A DNA stretch of 64,000 nt from Pandoraea aquatica (GTDB lineage Bacteria; Pseudomonadota; Gammaproteobacteria; Burkholderiales; Burkholderiaceae), in NCBI RefSeq assembly GCF_902459565.1, contig NZ_CABPSN010000002.1, positions 496,001 to 560,000 of the forward strand. The letters are read 5' to 3'. Numbering within the stretch: position 1 is the first letter of the stretch; the number at the start of each line of letters is the position of its first letter. Made by a program: the position numbers and the translations under genes. The notes below the pieces were generated by a model. That model was given only the letters and a program-made list of their open reading frames with translations, searched no databases and was not told the DNA's origin. Of this stretch, positions 18,951 to 27,758 are shown one piece after another.

Positions 18951-19631
18951 TCAGGCGCGTGGATGACGTAATTCGGCCATCGCTTCCACGCAGCGATCAT
19001 AGATACGCGGCAGGGATTCGAGGCTATTCACCGACATGCGCAGGTCGCGCACCAGACCGTCGCGCAGGCCGTACACCCAGCCATGCACCGTGACCGGCTG
19101 GTTGCGGGCCCATGCGTCGCGCAGGACGGTGGTGTGACAAATATTCACGACCTGTTCGATGGCGTTCAACTCGCACAGGCGATCGTGACGGGCGTCGCGC
19201 GAGGGCAGCGCGTCGATCTGGTCGACGTGGCGCTCGTAGACGTCGCGCACGTGGCGCAGCCAGTTGTCTACGAGGCCCATCTTCGCGCCGTCGAGCGCAG
19301 CACCCACACCGCCGCAGCCGTAGTGGCCGACGACCATGATGTGACGCACTTTCAGCACTTCGATGGCGAACTGCAACACCGACAGGCAGTTCAGATCGCT
19401 GTGCACCACCACGTTCGCGATGTTGCGGTGGACGAACACTTCGCCCGGCGCCAGTCCGGTGATCTGGTTCGCGGGCACGCGCGAATCCGAGCAGCCGATC
19501 CAGAGATATTCCGGGGCCTGTTGCTTGGCCAATCTCTCGAAAAACGCGGGATCTTCGGCGTTCACGCTGGCAACCCAGGCGCGGTTGTTATCGAGCAGAT
19601 GGATGAGAGGTTGGTCTTTGTCTTCGGTCAT
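18951..19631 (-). CDS. can: Beta-class carbonic anhydrase
   Basis: 226-residue zinc enzyme interconverting CO2 and bicarbonate. Zinc ligands fit C47, H103 and C106, with the D49-R51 pair in CSDSRVP; HYGCGGVGAA is complete. N-terminus and length match the E. coli Can type. Bicarbonate is a substrate of the biotin-dependent carboxylase encoded in the same strand block, so the placement makes metabolic sense, though Can is also a general housekeeping enzyme. Confidence 0.93.
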   Translation of the reverse strand: MTEDKDQPLIHLLDNNRAWVASVNAEDPAFFERLAKQQAPEYLWIGCSDSRVPANQITGLAPGEVFVHRNIANVVVHSDLNCLSVLQFAIEVLKVRHIMVVGHYGCGGVGAALDGAKMGLVDNWLRHVRDVYERHVDQIDALPSRDARHDRLCELNAIEQVVNICHTTVLRDAWARNQPVTVHGWVYGLRDGLVRDLRMSVNSLESLPRIYDRCVEAMAELRHPRA

Positions 19632-19693
19632 GATCGTGTCATCCGGCGGGCGTGTCGTGAGCTGGGCAGCGTCAATGGCGAGGCGTCGTGCAC

Positions 19694-21523
19694 TCAGGCC
19701 GCTGCCGCGCGAGGCGGAGCGTCCGAAGCACCCGAATCCTCAGTGCCGCGGGCGGCACCGTAGCGATTGACGAAACGCAGCGAGACATCGTACGGATAGA
19801 AGTCGTGCATCTGTCCGGCTCGCACCCGATCCTGAAAGCCTTGCCACAGGTCGGGGTCGAAGAAATCCGGATGATGCTGGCTCAGATAGTGCCGCACGCG
19901 TGGATCTCCCGTCAGGAACGTCTCAAACGTCTGCGGAAACACGTCGTGCGGGCCTACACGGTACCAGACTTCCCCCGACATCGCCTCTTCTTCGTTACGC
20001 GGTTCCGGCACTCGACGGATGTGGCAATCCGTCAGATATTCCAGTTCGTCGTAATCGTAGAAAACCACCCGGCCGTGACGCGTCACGCCGAAATTCTTGT
20101 ACAGCATGTCGCCCGGAAACACGTTCGCCGCCATCAGCTCCTTGATCGCATTGCCGTATTCGCGCATGGCGTGATCCACCTGGGCATCCGAGGCGGATTG
20201 CAGCCACAGATTGAGCGGCGTCATGCGGCGCTCGATATAGCAGTGGCGGATCACCAGCGCGTCGCCGTCGAATTCGAGCAGCGACGGCACTTCGGTACGG
20301 AGCTGGGCGAGCAGGGCGTCGTCGAAGCGCGAGAGCGGAAAGGCGACGCTGGAGAACTCCAGCGTGTCGGCCATCCGGCCCACGCGATCGTGCTGCTTGA
20401 CCATCAGATACTTCGCTTTCACCTGCTCGCGTGTCGTCTCCTTGGGCGGCGCGAAGCGCTCGCGGATCAGCTTGAAGACGTACGGATACGAGGGCAGCGT
20501 AAACACCAGCATCACCAGTCCGGGAATCCCCGGTGCGCTCACGAACTTGTCGCTCGAATGCTTCAGGTGATGCAGAAAATCGCGATAGAACAGATTCTTG
20601 CCGTGTTTCTGCAAACCGACCGACGTATAGATCTCGGCCTTCGGCTTTCCCGGCATGATCGTGCGCAAAAACTGCACGTAGGCCGACGGCACCTCCATGT
20701 CGACCATGAAATACGCGTGCGAGAAACTAAACATCACACGCAGTTGCTCGCCGCGCAGCAGAGCGGCGTCGAGCGCCAGCTTGCCGTGGCCGTCATGCAC
20801 GATCGGGACGGCGAAAGGCGTCGTGGTGTCGCCGTTCACGATGCGTCCCACGATATAGGCTGCCTTGTTGCGGAAGAACAGCGACGCCAGCACGTGAATC
20901 TGGAAATTCGGTGCCGCCTGGAATTCGGCGAACGTGCCGAACGCCTCTTCGATGGCGCGCATCACATAGCCCACGTCACGCGACAAATCGGCGAACGGGC
21001 GTTTTAGCTGGAAATTCGTGACGATGCGCGCGAGCGTGGCGGCCATGCCGTCCTGCGCGGGATAGTAGACGCGGTACGTCGGCTTCGCAGCGGGCGCGTC
21101 GTTCTCGATGTACTCCGTCGCCACGGCCGGGCGCACGAAGATGAAACGGTTATTGAAGTACGAGCGGTGCAGGATCTTGCAGCACACCGAATTGAAGAAC
21201 GTCTCGGCGAGTTCAGGCTGACGATGCTCGGTGAGTAAGCCGATGTAATGCAGCTTCACTTGCTGCCAGACATCGTCGTCGAGCGACTGCGCGTCGAACT
21301 CGTCTTCCAGCGTCACGATGCACTCGCGCACGCGTTCGTCGTAATAGGCGATGCGGTCGCGCTGGAGCTTCTGGATGCCCATGAAGTCACCGGCTTCGAA
21401 ACATGCCTGCGCCGCGACACACACCTCGCGGAAGATGCGGTAATGCTTATCGAAGCCGTCCAGCATGGTGCGGGCGACGTCGAAAGCAAACTGCGACGAC
21501 AGGAGTTTCGGGAAGTGATTCAT
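19694..21523 (-). CDS. aceK: Isocitrate dehydrogenase kinase/phosphatase
   Basis: 609-residue bifunctional enzyme that phosphorylates and dephosphorylates isocitrate dehydrogenase to switch carbon into the glyoxylate shunt. Length and sequence fit AceK throughout, including [20 protein letters not shown], the kinase-like core [23 protein letters not shown] with its ATP-binding lysine, and the C-terminal [19 protein letters not shown]. Its position beside liuA fits the need of the shunt for growth on acetyl-CoA from leucine. The last residues are an alanine-rich tail. Confidence 0.95.
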   Translation of the reverse strand: MNHFPKLLSSQFAFDVARTMLDGFDKHYRIFREVCVAAQACFEAGDFMGIQKLQRDRIAYYDERVRECIVTLEDEFDAQSLDDDVWQQVKLHYIGLLTEHRQPELAETFFNSVCCKILHRSYFNNRFIFVRPAVATEYIENDAPAAKPTYRVYYPAQDGMAATLARIVTNFQLKRPFADLSRDVGYVMRAIEEAFGTFAEFQAAPNFQIHVLASLFFRNKAAYIVGRIVNGDTTTPFAVPIVHDGHGKLALDAALLRGEQLRVMFSFSHAYFMVDMEVPSAYVQFLRTIMPGKPKAEIYTSVGLQKHGKNLFYRDFLHHLKHSSDKFVSAPGIPGLVMLVFTLPSYPYVFKLIRERFAPPKETTREQVKAKYLMVKQHDRVGRMADTLEFSSVAFPLSRFDDALLAQLRTEVPSLLEFDGDALVIRHCYIERRMTPLNLWLQSASDAQVDHAMREYGNAIKELMAANVFPGDMLYKNFGVTRHGRVVFYDYDELEYLTDCHIRRVPEPRNEEEAMSGEVWYRVGPHDVFPQTFETFLTGDPRVRHYLSQHHPDFFDPDLWQGFQDRVRAGQMHDFYPYDVSLRFVNRYGAARGTEDSGASDAPPRAAAA

Positions 21524-21629
21524 ACCGGTCGGGACAGGCGCAGGGCGGTGCTTGCGAAGATTGTAGCGCCGCTGCCTGTGCCTGAATGTCCGTCTGTTTA
21601 ACCGTTCGTTTCGTGGGCTTTCCTCGCGG

Positions 21630-22811
21630 TTACATCGTCTCGGAGAACAATTCGCGGCCGATCAGCATGCGGCGGATCTCCGACGTGCCCGCGCCGATTT
21701 CGTACAGCTTGGCGTCGCGCCACAGACGGCCGACCGGATACTCGTTGATATAGCCGTTGCCGCCGAGAATCTGGATCGCTTCGCCCGCCATCCAGGTCGC
21801 CTTTTCCGCCGTGTAGAGAATCACGCCGGCGCAATCCTTGCGCACCTGACGCACGTGATCGCTGCCCAGCGATTCCAACTGACGGCCCACGGCGTACAGA
21901 TACGCGCGGCTTGCCTGAAGGATCGTGTACATGTCCGCGACCTTGCCCTGAATCAGCTGGAATTCACCGATGGACTGACCGAACTGCTTGCGGTCGTGGA
22001 TGTACGGTACAACCACGTCCATGGCGGCCTGCATGATGCCGATCGGACCACCGGCGAGCACGGCGCGTTCGTAGTCCAGACCGCTCATGAGCACCTTCAC
22101 GCCGCCGCCGACCTGACCCAGCACGTTCTCTTCCGGCACTTCCACGTTCTCGAACACCAGTTCGCCCGTGTGCGAGCCGCGCATGCCGAGCTTGTCGAGC
22201 TTTTGCGCGACCGAGAAGCCCTTCATGCCTTTCTCGACGATGAATGCCGTCATGCCGCGTGCGCCGGCTTCGATGTCCGTCTTGCCGTAGACCACCAGCG
22301 TGTCGCAGTCGGGGCCGTTCGTGATCCACATCTTCGTGCCGTTGAGCACATAGCGGTCGCCGCGCTTCTCGGCGCGCAGCTTCATGCTGACGACGTCCGA
22401 GCCGGCGTTCGGCTCGCTCATCGCGAGGGCACCGACGTGTTCGCCCGACACCAGCTTCGGCAGGTACTTCGCCTTCTGCGCGGCCGTGCCGTTGCGGTGA
22501 ATCTGGTTCACGCACAGATTCGAGTGTGCGCCGTACGACAGGCCGATCGAGGCGGACGCGCGCGAGATTTCTTCCATCGCGATCATGTGCGCCAGATAGC
22601 CCATGTTCGCGCCGCCGTACTCTTCGGAGACCGTCATGCCGAGCACGCCGAGGTCGCCCATCTTGCGCCAGAGGTCCATCGGGAACTGGTCAGTGCGATC
22701 CACTTCGGCGGCGCGCGGGGCGATCTCCTTCGATGCGAAGTTCGCGACCGATTCGCGCAGCATGTCCAGGTCTTCGCCGAGCATGAAATTGAGGCCGGGC
22801 AACGTCGTCAT
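21630..22811 (-). CDS. liuA: Isovaleryl-CoA dehydrogenase
   Basis: 393-residue FAD acyl-CoA dehydrogenase, oxidising isovaleryl-CoA to 3-methylcrotonyl-CoA. N-terminal [26 protein letters not shown], middle domain [13 protein letters not shown] and [12 protein letters not shown]-terminal [40 protein letters not shown]. The glutamate in [13 protein letters not shown] (near residue 250) is where isovaleryl-CoA dehydrogenases place the catalytic base, which supports the specific call. It lies 131 bases behind the thioesterase gene and is likely under the same LiuR-type operator. Confidence 0.94.
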   Translation of the reverse strand: MTTLPGLNFMLGEDLDMLRESVANFASKEIAPRAAEVDRTDQFPMDLWRKMGDLGVLGMTVSEEYGGANMGYLAHMIAMEEISRASASIGLSYGAHSNLCVNQIHRNGTAAQKAKYLPKLVSGEHVGALAMSEPNAGSDVVSMKLRAEKRGDRYVLNGTKMWITNGPDCDTLVVYGKTDIEAGARGMTAFIVEKGMKGFSVAQKLDKLGMRGSHTGELVFENVEVPEENVLGQVGGGVKVLMSGLDYERAVLAGGPIGIMQAAMDVVVPYIHDRKQFGQSIGEFQLIQGKVADMYTILQASRAYLYAVGRQLESLGSDHVRQVRKDCAGVILYTAEKATWMAGEAIQILGGNGYINEYPVGRLWRDAKLYEIGAGTSEIRRMLIGRELFSETM

Positions 22812-22942
22812 GACACAGTCTCCAGAGGTGGCGCGTGGCGGTTGGCCCGCGCGTATGTTCGATGGTGCTTGAAGGTGCTTGATGGTGCTGGGTAAGCAGG
22901 GTGAAGCGGTAATGCGGCTGCCAGTGAGACGTCAGACGGACG

Positions 22943-23416
22943 TCAGCGAGACGGACTCGCGGCCAGCACGAAGAGCGTTTGCTGCATGAGGGCGCAGAGC
23001 GTCCATTTCCCGTTATCGATGGCGAACAGTTCGGCGGTGGCGACGATGAGTGTGCGTCCGGATTTGACGACCTGACCGCGTCCGACCAGTGTATCGCCCT
23101 TGCCGGGCGCGAGAATGTTCAGTTTGTATTCGGCGGTGACCAATTCCTGATCGGGCGAGATGCGCGTGTAGCCTGCGTAACCGCCGGCCGAATCGGCGAT
23201 GGCGCCGATGACACCGCCATGGAAATAGCCGAGCTGCTGATTCACCTTGTCGGAGAATGGCAACGAAATCTCGCAGAACCCGTCGGCGATGTGCGTGAGT
23301 TGTGCGCCCCAGTGGGTCATGACGCCTTGTTTGTCGAAGCTGGCGCGAATTTTCGCGTCGACGGCGGGGTCGACGGGCGCGGCATGGACAGCATGAGACG
23401 AGGGGACGTTGTGCAT
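22943..23416 (-). CDS. PaaI-family hotdog thioesterase
   Basis: 157-residue hotdog-fold acyl-CoA thioesterase. The family signature GYFHGGVIGAIADSAGGYAGYT carries the HGG motif and the catalytic acidic residue. It is the first gene after the LiuR-like operator and precedes liuA, so it may relieve CoA trapping by branched or aromatic acyl-CoAs; the substrate is not known. No clear ribosome binding site is visible. Confidence 0.88.
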   Translation of the reverse strand: MHNVPSSHAVHAAPVDPAVDAKIRASFDKQGVMTHWGAQLTHIADGFCEISLPFSDKVNQQLGYFHGGVIGAIADSAGGYAGYTRISPDQELVTAEYKLNILAPGKGDTLVGRGQVVKSGRTLIVATAELFAIDNGKWTLCALMQQTLFVLAASPSR

Positions 23417-23461
23417 GATCGGCGGGGCCAGGGGGCCGAAAAACCAAGTTCAGAGATACTA

Positions 23462-23485
23462 CTTAACGTTTACGTAAACGTAAAG
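23462..23485 (-). promoter_or_regulatory. LiuR-like operator and promoter of the thioesterase-liuA unit
   Basis: The core ACGTTTACGTAAACGT (23466-23481) is a perfect 16-base palindrome, extended by further matching pairs to a 24-base element with one mismatched pair. It resembles the operator motif described for LiuR in proteobacteria. On the minus strand it fills the spacer between CTTTAC (-35) and TAGTAT (-10), separated by 18 bases, close to the long-spacer promoter layout of MerR-family regulators. It lies 46 bases before the thioesterase start. Confidence 0.85.
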
Positions 23486-23552
23486 TAAGGACTTTCCTGA
23501 ATCGAGAAAGAGGGGCGAAGGGAGTGGTGTTGGGGGAAATGGATGGGCGGGG

Positions 23553-23610
23553 ATCGGTGCTGCCCTGACGGAGTGACTTTCAGGTGGAACGGAGTCAGGG
23601 TAGTGCCGAT
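23553..23610. other. Long imperfect hairpin between liuR and the LiuR operator
   Basis: Arms 23553-23569 and 23594-23610 can pair over 17 positions, three of them G-U, around a 24-base loop. A second hairpin (GGCCCTG/CAGGGCC) follows near 23616-23639. Both lie downstream of liuR on its transcript. Neither has a T-run, so they may be a transcript end or 3' stabiliser; an RNA role cannot be excluded. Confidence 0.5.
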
Positions 23611-23677
23611 TCCCGCGGCCCTGGGGGTGGGACAGGGCCGGGGGAGGATGAAGCGGGGTGGGGTGTAAAGAAGTCGC

Positions 23678-24112
23678 TCAGTGCGAGGCCGCAGCCGTCT
23701 TAACCCGACGAGCGGAGGGCGGCGCACTTTCACCAGCAGCCTCAAGCAAAGCGAGGCATTGCGCTTCGTGCTGAGAGACTTCGTCGAGTGTGGCGTGGAG
23801 GTCTTCGAGTTGCTGCTCCAGCACCTGACGATGTTGAGAGAGCGTGTCGAGAAACACCTTCAACTGCGGCACGGTGTCCTTGGGCGACTCGTAGAGATCG
23901 AGAATCGTCTTGATCTCGGAGAGCGTGAGGCCGAGACGTTTGCCGCGCAGGGTGAGCTTCAGGCGCGTGCGGTCCTGTCCGGTGTAGACGCGGTGACGTC
24001 CGCCGGGGCCTTCACGGGCGGGCGTGAGCAGACCCTGATCCTCGTAGAAGCGGATCGCGCGGGGCGTGATGTCGAACTCGCGGGCGAGGTCGGTGATCGT
24101 GTATGTGAGCAT
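23678..24112 (-). CDS. liuR: MerR-family regulator of leucine/isovalerate catabolism
   Basis: 144-residue MerR-type regulator. The N-terminal winged HTH reads YTITDLAREFDITPRAIRFYEDQGLLTPAREG, then RLKLTLRGKRLGLTLSEIKTILDLYE, and a coiled-coil dimer helix rich in Q, L and E follows. There is no metal-binding cysteine cluster, as expected of LiuR. Start at 24112 (MLTYTITDL), where the domain begins. Upstream, TTGACG and TATCTG separated by 19 bases form a MerR-type promoter overlapping a LiuR-like palindrome, indicating autoregulation. The assignment rests on both sequence type and its liuA neighbours. Confidence 0.9.
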   Translation of the reverse strand: MLTYTITDLAREFDITPRAIRFYEDQGLLTPAREGPGGRHRVYTGQDRTRLKLTLRGKRLGLTLSEIKTILDLYESPKDTVPQLKVFLDTLSQHRQVLEQQLEDLHATLDEVSQHEAQCLALLEAAGESAPPSARRVKTAAASH

Positions 24113-24176
24113 CGGATCGGCAGGGGATCGGATTAGCAAGTTTAAGCGGGTGCTTACCATTGCAGATAGAATTGCC

Positions 24177-24194
24177 GTTTACGTTAGCGTCAAC
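24177..24194. promoter_or_regulatory. LiuR-like operator in liuR/MBL divergent region
   Basis: GTTTACGTTAGCGTCAAC is an 18-base palindrome with two mismatched pairs, sharing TTTACGT with the operator before the thioesterase. On the minus strand it overlaps TTGACG, the -35 of a liuR promoter whose -10 TATCTG is 19 bases on. It lies between liuR and the plus-strand MBL gene and could control both. Confidence 0.75.
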
Positions 24195-24209
24195 TTGCAT
24201 CGTATGCAA
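24195..24209. promoter_or_regulatory. Palindrome TTGCAT-CGT-ATGCAA
   Basis: A perfect 6-3-6 inverted repeat directly adjoining the LiuR-like site, 57 bases before the MBL-fold gene. It may be a second operator for that gene. No known regulator is recognised. Confidence 0.4.
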
Positions 24210-24265
24210 TCGGTGATGGCGTCAACCTGACAACAAGAGAACAAGCCCATCTGGAGCGTGGCCCC

Positions 24266-25348
24266 GTGAATGCCCTTGAACAGCAACTGAACTATCCCCT
24301 TGGCGATTTCCTGCCTGACGGCGGCACCGTGCACGAAGTCGTGCCGGGCGTCTTCTGGGTGCGCATGCCGCTGCCGTTCGTGCTCGATCACATCAACCTG
24401 TGGCTGCTGCGCGATGAAGTGGACGGGGTGAAGGGCTGGACGGTCGTCGATTGCGGGATCACGCATCCGCAGATCAAGGCGTACTGGGAGCAGGTGTTCG
24501 ACAGCGCGCTCGGCGGCGAGCCGGTGCTGCGGGTTGTCGTCACGCACTGCCACCCGGATCACCTCGGCCTCGCGCACTGGATCTGCAAGGGCGGCGACAA
24601 GCAGCGCTGGGAGGCGCGGCTCGCCATGTCGCTCGGCGACTATGCGTGGGGACGTCTCATGTCCGAGGGCGATAACAACAATGCCGCCAACGCAGGCGGT
24701 GAGTTCGCCGTCGCGCACTTCATCGCACATGGTCTCGCCGACGAGGCCATGATCGACCAGATTCGCAATCGCAAGTCGTACTTCAGCGACCTCGTGCCCG
24801 AAGTGCCGTCGCGCTACTTCCGTCTCAAGGACGGCGAGACGGTGCGCATCGGTGGCAGCGACTGGCGTCTGATCGCGGGTTACGGTCACTCGCCCGAGCA
24901 CATGGCGCTGTACTCAGAGCAGCACAACGTGCTGATCTCAGGTGACATGGTGCTGCCGCGCATCTCGACCAACGTCAGCGTCTTCGATATCGAGCCGGAA
25001 GCCAACTCGCTGCAACTGTTCCTCGACTCGCTGGGCGTCTATCTGGATCTGCCTGCCGACTGCCTCGTGCTGCCGTCGCACGGCCGTCCGTTTACGGGCT
25101 TGCACACGCGCATTCGTCAGCTTCGCGACCACCACGCGGCGCGCTTGCAGGAAGTGCGTGATGCCTGTGCGAAGTCGCCGCAAAGCGCGGGCGACATTGT
25201 GCCCATCATGTTCCATCGCAAGCTCGACGCGCATCAGACCACCTTCGCCATGGGCGAAGCGCTGGCGCACTTGCATATGCTGTGGCGCTCGGGTGAGCTT
25301 AAGCGTGAGCGCGATGACAAGGGTGTCTGGCGCTTCTCGCCTGCGTGA
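24266..25348 (+). CDS. Metallo-beta-lactamase-fold hydrolase
   Basis: 360-residue MBL-fold protein. The metal site shows THCHPDH (HxHxDH) near residue 95, HSPEHMALY and ISGDMVLPR as later ligands, and LPSHGRPFTG near the C-terminus, followed by a helical winged C-terminal domain of the LACTB2/YflN type. These enzymes hydrolyse thioesters or other esters. The start is GTG at 24266 with GGAG ahead. Divergence from liuR across a LiuR-like site suggests LiuR control and a role in clearing an acyl-CoA or acyl-glutathione intermediate; that is inference. Confidence 0.88.
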   Translation: MNALEQQLNYPLGDFLPDGGTVHEVVPGVFWVRMPLPFVLDHINLWLLRDEVDGVKGWTVVDCGITHPQIKAYWEQVFDSALGGEPVLRVVVTHCHPDHLGLAHWICKGGDKQRWEARLAMSLGDYAWGRLMSEGDNNNAANAGGEFAVAHFIAHGLADEAMIDQIRNRKSYFSDLVPEVPSRYFRLKDGETVRIGGSDWRLIAGYGHSPEHMALYSEQHNVLISGDMVLPRISTNVSVFDIEPEANSLQLFLDSLGVYLDLPADCLVLPSHGRPFTGLHTRIRQLRDHHAARLQEVRDACAKSPQSAGDIVPIMFHRKLDAHQTTFAMGEALAHLHMLWRSGELKRERDDKGVWRFSPA

Positions 25349-25404
25349 GGATCACGTGGAGGCTTCAGCGCTTCGGCGGCTGACGTAAGCGTGTCGCGCT
25401 GAAG

Positions 25405-25443
25405 AAAAAACGCCCCGGAGACGGAAGTCCCCGGGGCGTTTTG
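25405..25443. terminator. Bidirectional terminator
   Basis: AACGCCCCGG and CCGGGGCGTT form a 10-pair GC-rich stem (12 with the flanking A-T pairs), with an A-run on the left and TTTT on the right, between the convergent MBL and MHS transporter genes. Confidence 0.9.
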
Positions 25444-25473
25444 CATCGTATGGCGAGCGTGTCGCCATCGCAC

Positions 25474-26793
25474 TCAGGCGTGCTGCGCCGATGCTTGCAC
25501 GTTGCGTCCCTCGCGACCGAGCAGACCGTACGTCACGAGGCTGATCGCGACGGTCATCAGAATGTAATACGCCGGGGCCAGCGGGTTCTGCGTGACCTTG
25601 ATCAGGTACGTGATCCAGAACGGCGCGAGGCCACCGAAGAGCATCACCGAAACGTTGTACAGAATCGAGACGCCCGTCGAGCGCACGCCGACCGGGAACA
25701 CTTCCGTGACGGCCGTCGGGAACGCACCCCACACGAAGCCCATGCACACCGCCGGCAGAATCTGCGCGAGCAGCAGATTGCCCATCGACGGCGAGCCATG
25801 CAGACGCGTGAACATCCAGAACGACGTCAGGCCATAGAGCAGCACGAACAACAGAATCAGCGGCTTGCGGCCGACACGATCCGAAATCCATCCCGTGAGC
25901 GGGCAGAGGGCGGCGATCAGCATTGCGGCGATGAACGTCGACAGGCTGGCGGAACCTTGCGTCAGACCGAGTTGCTTGACGGCGTAAATCGGCGTGTAGA
26001 TCAGCGTGACGTAGAACGACGTCGTGGCTGCGACCGTCAGGCCGAAGCCCGCGATCAGCGCACGGTAGTGCTTCGAGAAGACGTCGGCGAGCGGCGTGCG
26101 ACGCGTCGGTTCACGTGCTGCGGCGTAAGCCAGAAACTCCGGCGACTCCGTCATGCGGCGTCGAATGTAGAAGCCCACCGGCCCGATCAGAATCCCGAAC
26201 AGGAACGGCAGACGCCAGCCCCACGATTCGAGCGCTTCTTTCGACAGACCCGTCGTGAGTACATAAGCGCACAGCCCGGCGAGCGCAACGGCCAGCGCCT
26301 GCGAGCACATCTGGAAGCTGCCGTAGAAACCGCGCAGATTCGGCGGCGAGAACTCGATGAGCATGGCGGTCGAACCACCGAATTCGCCACCTGCCGAGAA
26401 GCCCTGAATCACGCGAGCCAGCAAGATCAGCAGCGGTGCCGCGAAGCCGATGGTCGCGTAGGTCGGTGCAATGCCGATCAGCCCGGTGCCGAGCGCCATG
26501 AGCAGGACCATGACCGACAGCGCCGACTTGCGGCCCGCGCGGTCGGCGTACAGACCGAAGGCCAGCCCGCCGATGGGACGGAAGAAGAACGCCACGCCAA
26601 GCGAGGCCACGCTCGCGAGCAGCGACGTCGTATCGTTATCCGCAGGGAAGAAGAGTTTCGCGATGACCACCGCGAAGAGACCGTAAACCGTGAAGTCGAA
26701 CCACTCGAACGCGTTGCCCAGGGTAGAACCGATCACCGCTTTGCGTCGCAGCGCCGGGTCGATGACCGGCGTGCCGGCGGGGGTTGTCTGCAT
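25474..26793 (-). CDS. MHS-family MFS transporter
   Basis: 439-residue inner-membrane transporter of the metabolite:H+ symporter family (ProP/KgtP/citrate group). It opens with the family signature GSTLGNAFEWFDFTVYG and has the MFS loop YADRAGRKSALS between helices 2 and 3, RVIQGFSAGGEFGGS in helix 4, and the repeat SDRVGRKPLIL in the second half. About twelve hydrophobic segments are visible. Such carriers import organic acids, but substrate cannot be read. A terminator separates it from the convergent MBL gene, so it is a separate unit. Confidence 0.9.
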   Translation of the reverse strand: MQTTPAGTPVIDPALRRKAVIGSTLGNAFEWFDFTVYGLFAVVIAKLFFPADNDTTSLLASVASLGVAFFFRPIGGLAFGLYADRAGRKSALSVMVLLMALGTGLIGIAPTYATIGFAAPLLILLARVIQGFSAGGEFGGSTAMLIEFSPPNLRGFYGSFQMCSQALAVALAGLCAYVLTTGLSKEALESWGWRLPFLFGILIGPVGFYIRRRMTESPEFLAYAAAREPTRRTPLADVFSKHYRALIAGFGLTVAATTSFYVTLIYTPIYAVKQLGLTQGSASLSTFIAAMLIAALCPLTGWISDRVGRKPLILLFVLLYGLTSFWMFTRLHGSPSMGNLLLAQILPAVCMGFVWGAFPTAVTEVFPVGVRSTGVSILYNVSVMLFGGLAPFWITYLIKVTQNPLAPAYYILMTVAISLVTYGLLGREGRNVQASAQHA

Positions 26794-27065
26794 GTGCCTC
26801 TCCTGCTTGGTTGGGAGTGCCGCAGTCGGATCGGTATGGATCGGCGTATCGCTGCTATCGCCGTTTGCACACGCGTCCGCTCTATGGCGGCGAATCCGGT
26901 TTAACGTCGTGTATACCTCTGTTCAAGTTACACGAACACTCTAACGCAGGTTTGGAATGCACCACAACGGGTCAAAATTACGACCGAATCTTGCGTGAGA
27001 CGGCGTGTTTCACGCAGGGAATGCGATATCGCGGGGCAGCGGTCGGCGGGGAGGTCAGCGCATAG

Positions 27066-27683
27066 TCACCGATTCCCCCGGCTGCCTTTCCATCGATAGT
27101 CGCGCCGCCCCACCCAGCCCCAGGTGCCGGTGGACGGATCGAATTCGTAGCCTTCCCGATACTCGCTCGTATAGCAGCCACCCTTCTCGAGATAGCAGCG
27201 CTCGCGCAGGAAGTGCGCGGCGTCCCGCGACGAACGGGGTTGCGCGGGAACGATGACAACCGGCTGACGCGGGCCAACGATGACCGGTGCGGGCTGCACG
27301 ATGACGGGGGCCGGTCGGACCAAGGCTGGGGCGGGCGTCACGAGGACAGGGGCAGGTTGAATCACGGCAGGGGGCGGTGCCACGATGACAGGGGCGGGCG
27401 TGACGACGACAGGTGCAGGTTGAACGATGGCCGGTGCCGGACCGACGATGACCGGCGCAGGCCGCACATAAGAGGGCGGCGGTCCGAACACCTGCCAGTT
27501 GCCGGGGGCCATCGCGGCGCACCCGGTCATCGACGTTGCGATGGCGAGTCCGACGAGAGGCGACGTAGGGCGGGAGACGGCGCGTCGAGCGACGCACCGG
27601 ATAACGTTAAGAAAGACGTCGAAGCGCAGACAAGCGCGTAACGACGCTCGCGTGAGGATGGCAATCATGAGGGCACCGCGCAT
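27066..27683 (-). CDS. Lipoprotein with PAPVIV-type heptad repeats
   Basis: 205-residue putative lipoprotein. A hydrophobic stretch ends in TSMTGC, a lipobox with cysteine near residue 55; the segment before it is long, so the start may be further in, but I see no better start codon. Residues 75-137 are nine heptads of the form PAPVIVx, alternating proline and valine, likely an extended rod or periplasm-spanning linker. The C-terminus is a small folded domain (CYLEKGGCYTSEYREGYEFDPSTGTWGWV) with two cysteines. No known family is recognised. Confidence 0.75.
   Translation of the reverse strand: MRGALMIAILTRASLRACLRFDVFLNVIRCVARRAVSRPTSPLVGLAIATSMTGCAAMAPGNWQVFGPPPSYVRPAPVIVGPAPAIVQPAPVVVTPAPVIVAPPPAVIQPAPVLVTPAPALVRPAPVIVQPAPVIVGPRQPVVIVPAQPRSSRDAAHFLRERCYLEKGGCYTSEYREGYEFDPSTGTWGWVGRRDYRWKGSRGNR
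27273..27461 (-). repeat. 21-bp degenerate repeat encoding nine heptads
   Basis: Nine successive 21-base units inside the lipoprotein gene encode PAPVIVG, PAPAIVQ, PAPVVVT, PAPVIVA, PPPAVIQ, PAPVLVT, PAPALVR, PAPVIVQ and PAPVIVG. Third-codon positions differ between units while the protein pattern is kept. Confidence 0.85.
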
Positions 27684-27758
27684 TAGGAATGCGGGGCACT
27701 CTAACGCGCGGGGACGTGCATCTCCCCGCTTCGTCCGGCATTTTGGGGGATGTCCGAG

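Noticed and set aside
25441-26904. 487-codon plus-strand frame
   Set aside because: Antisense shadow of the MHS transporter; composition is R/E/H-rich without hydrophobic core.
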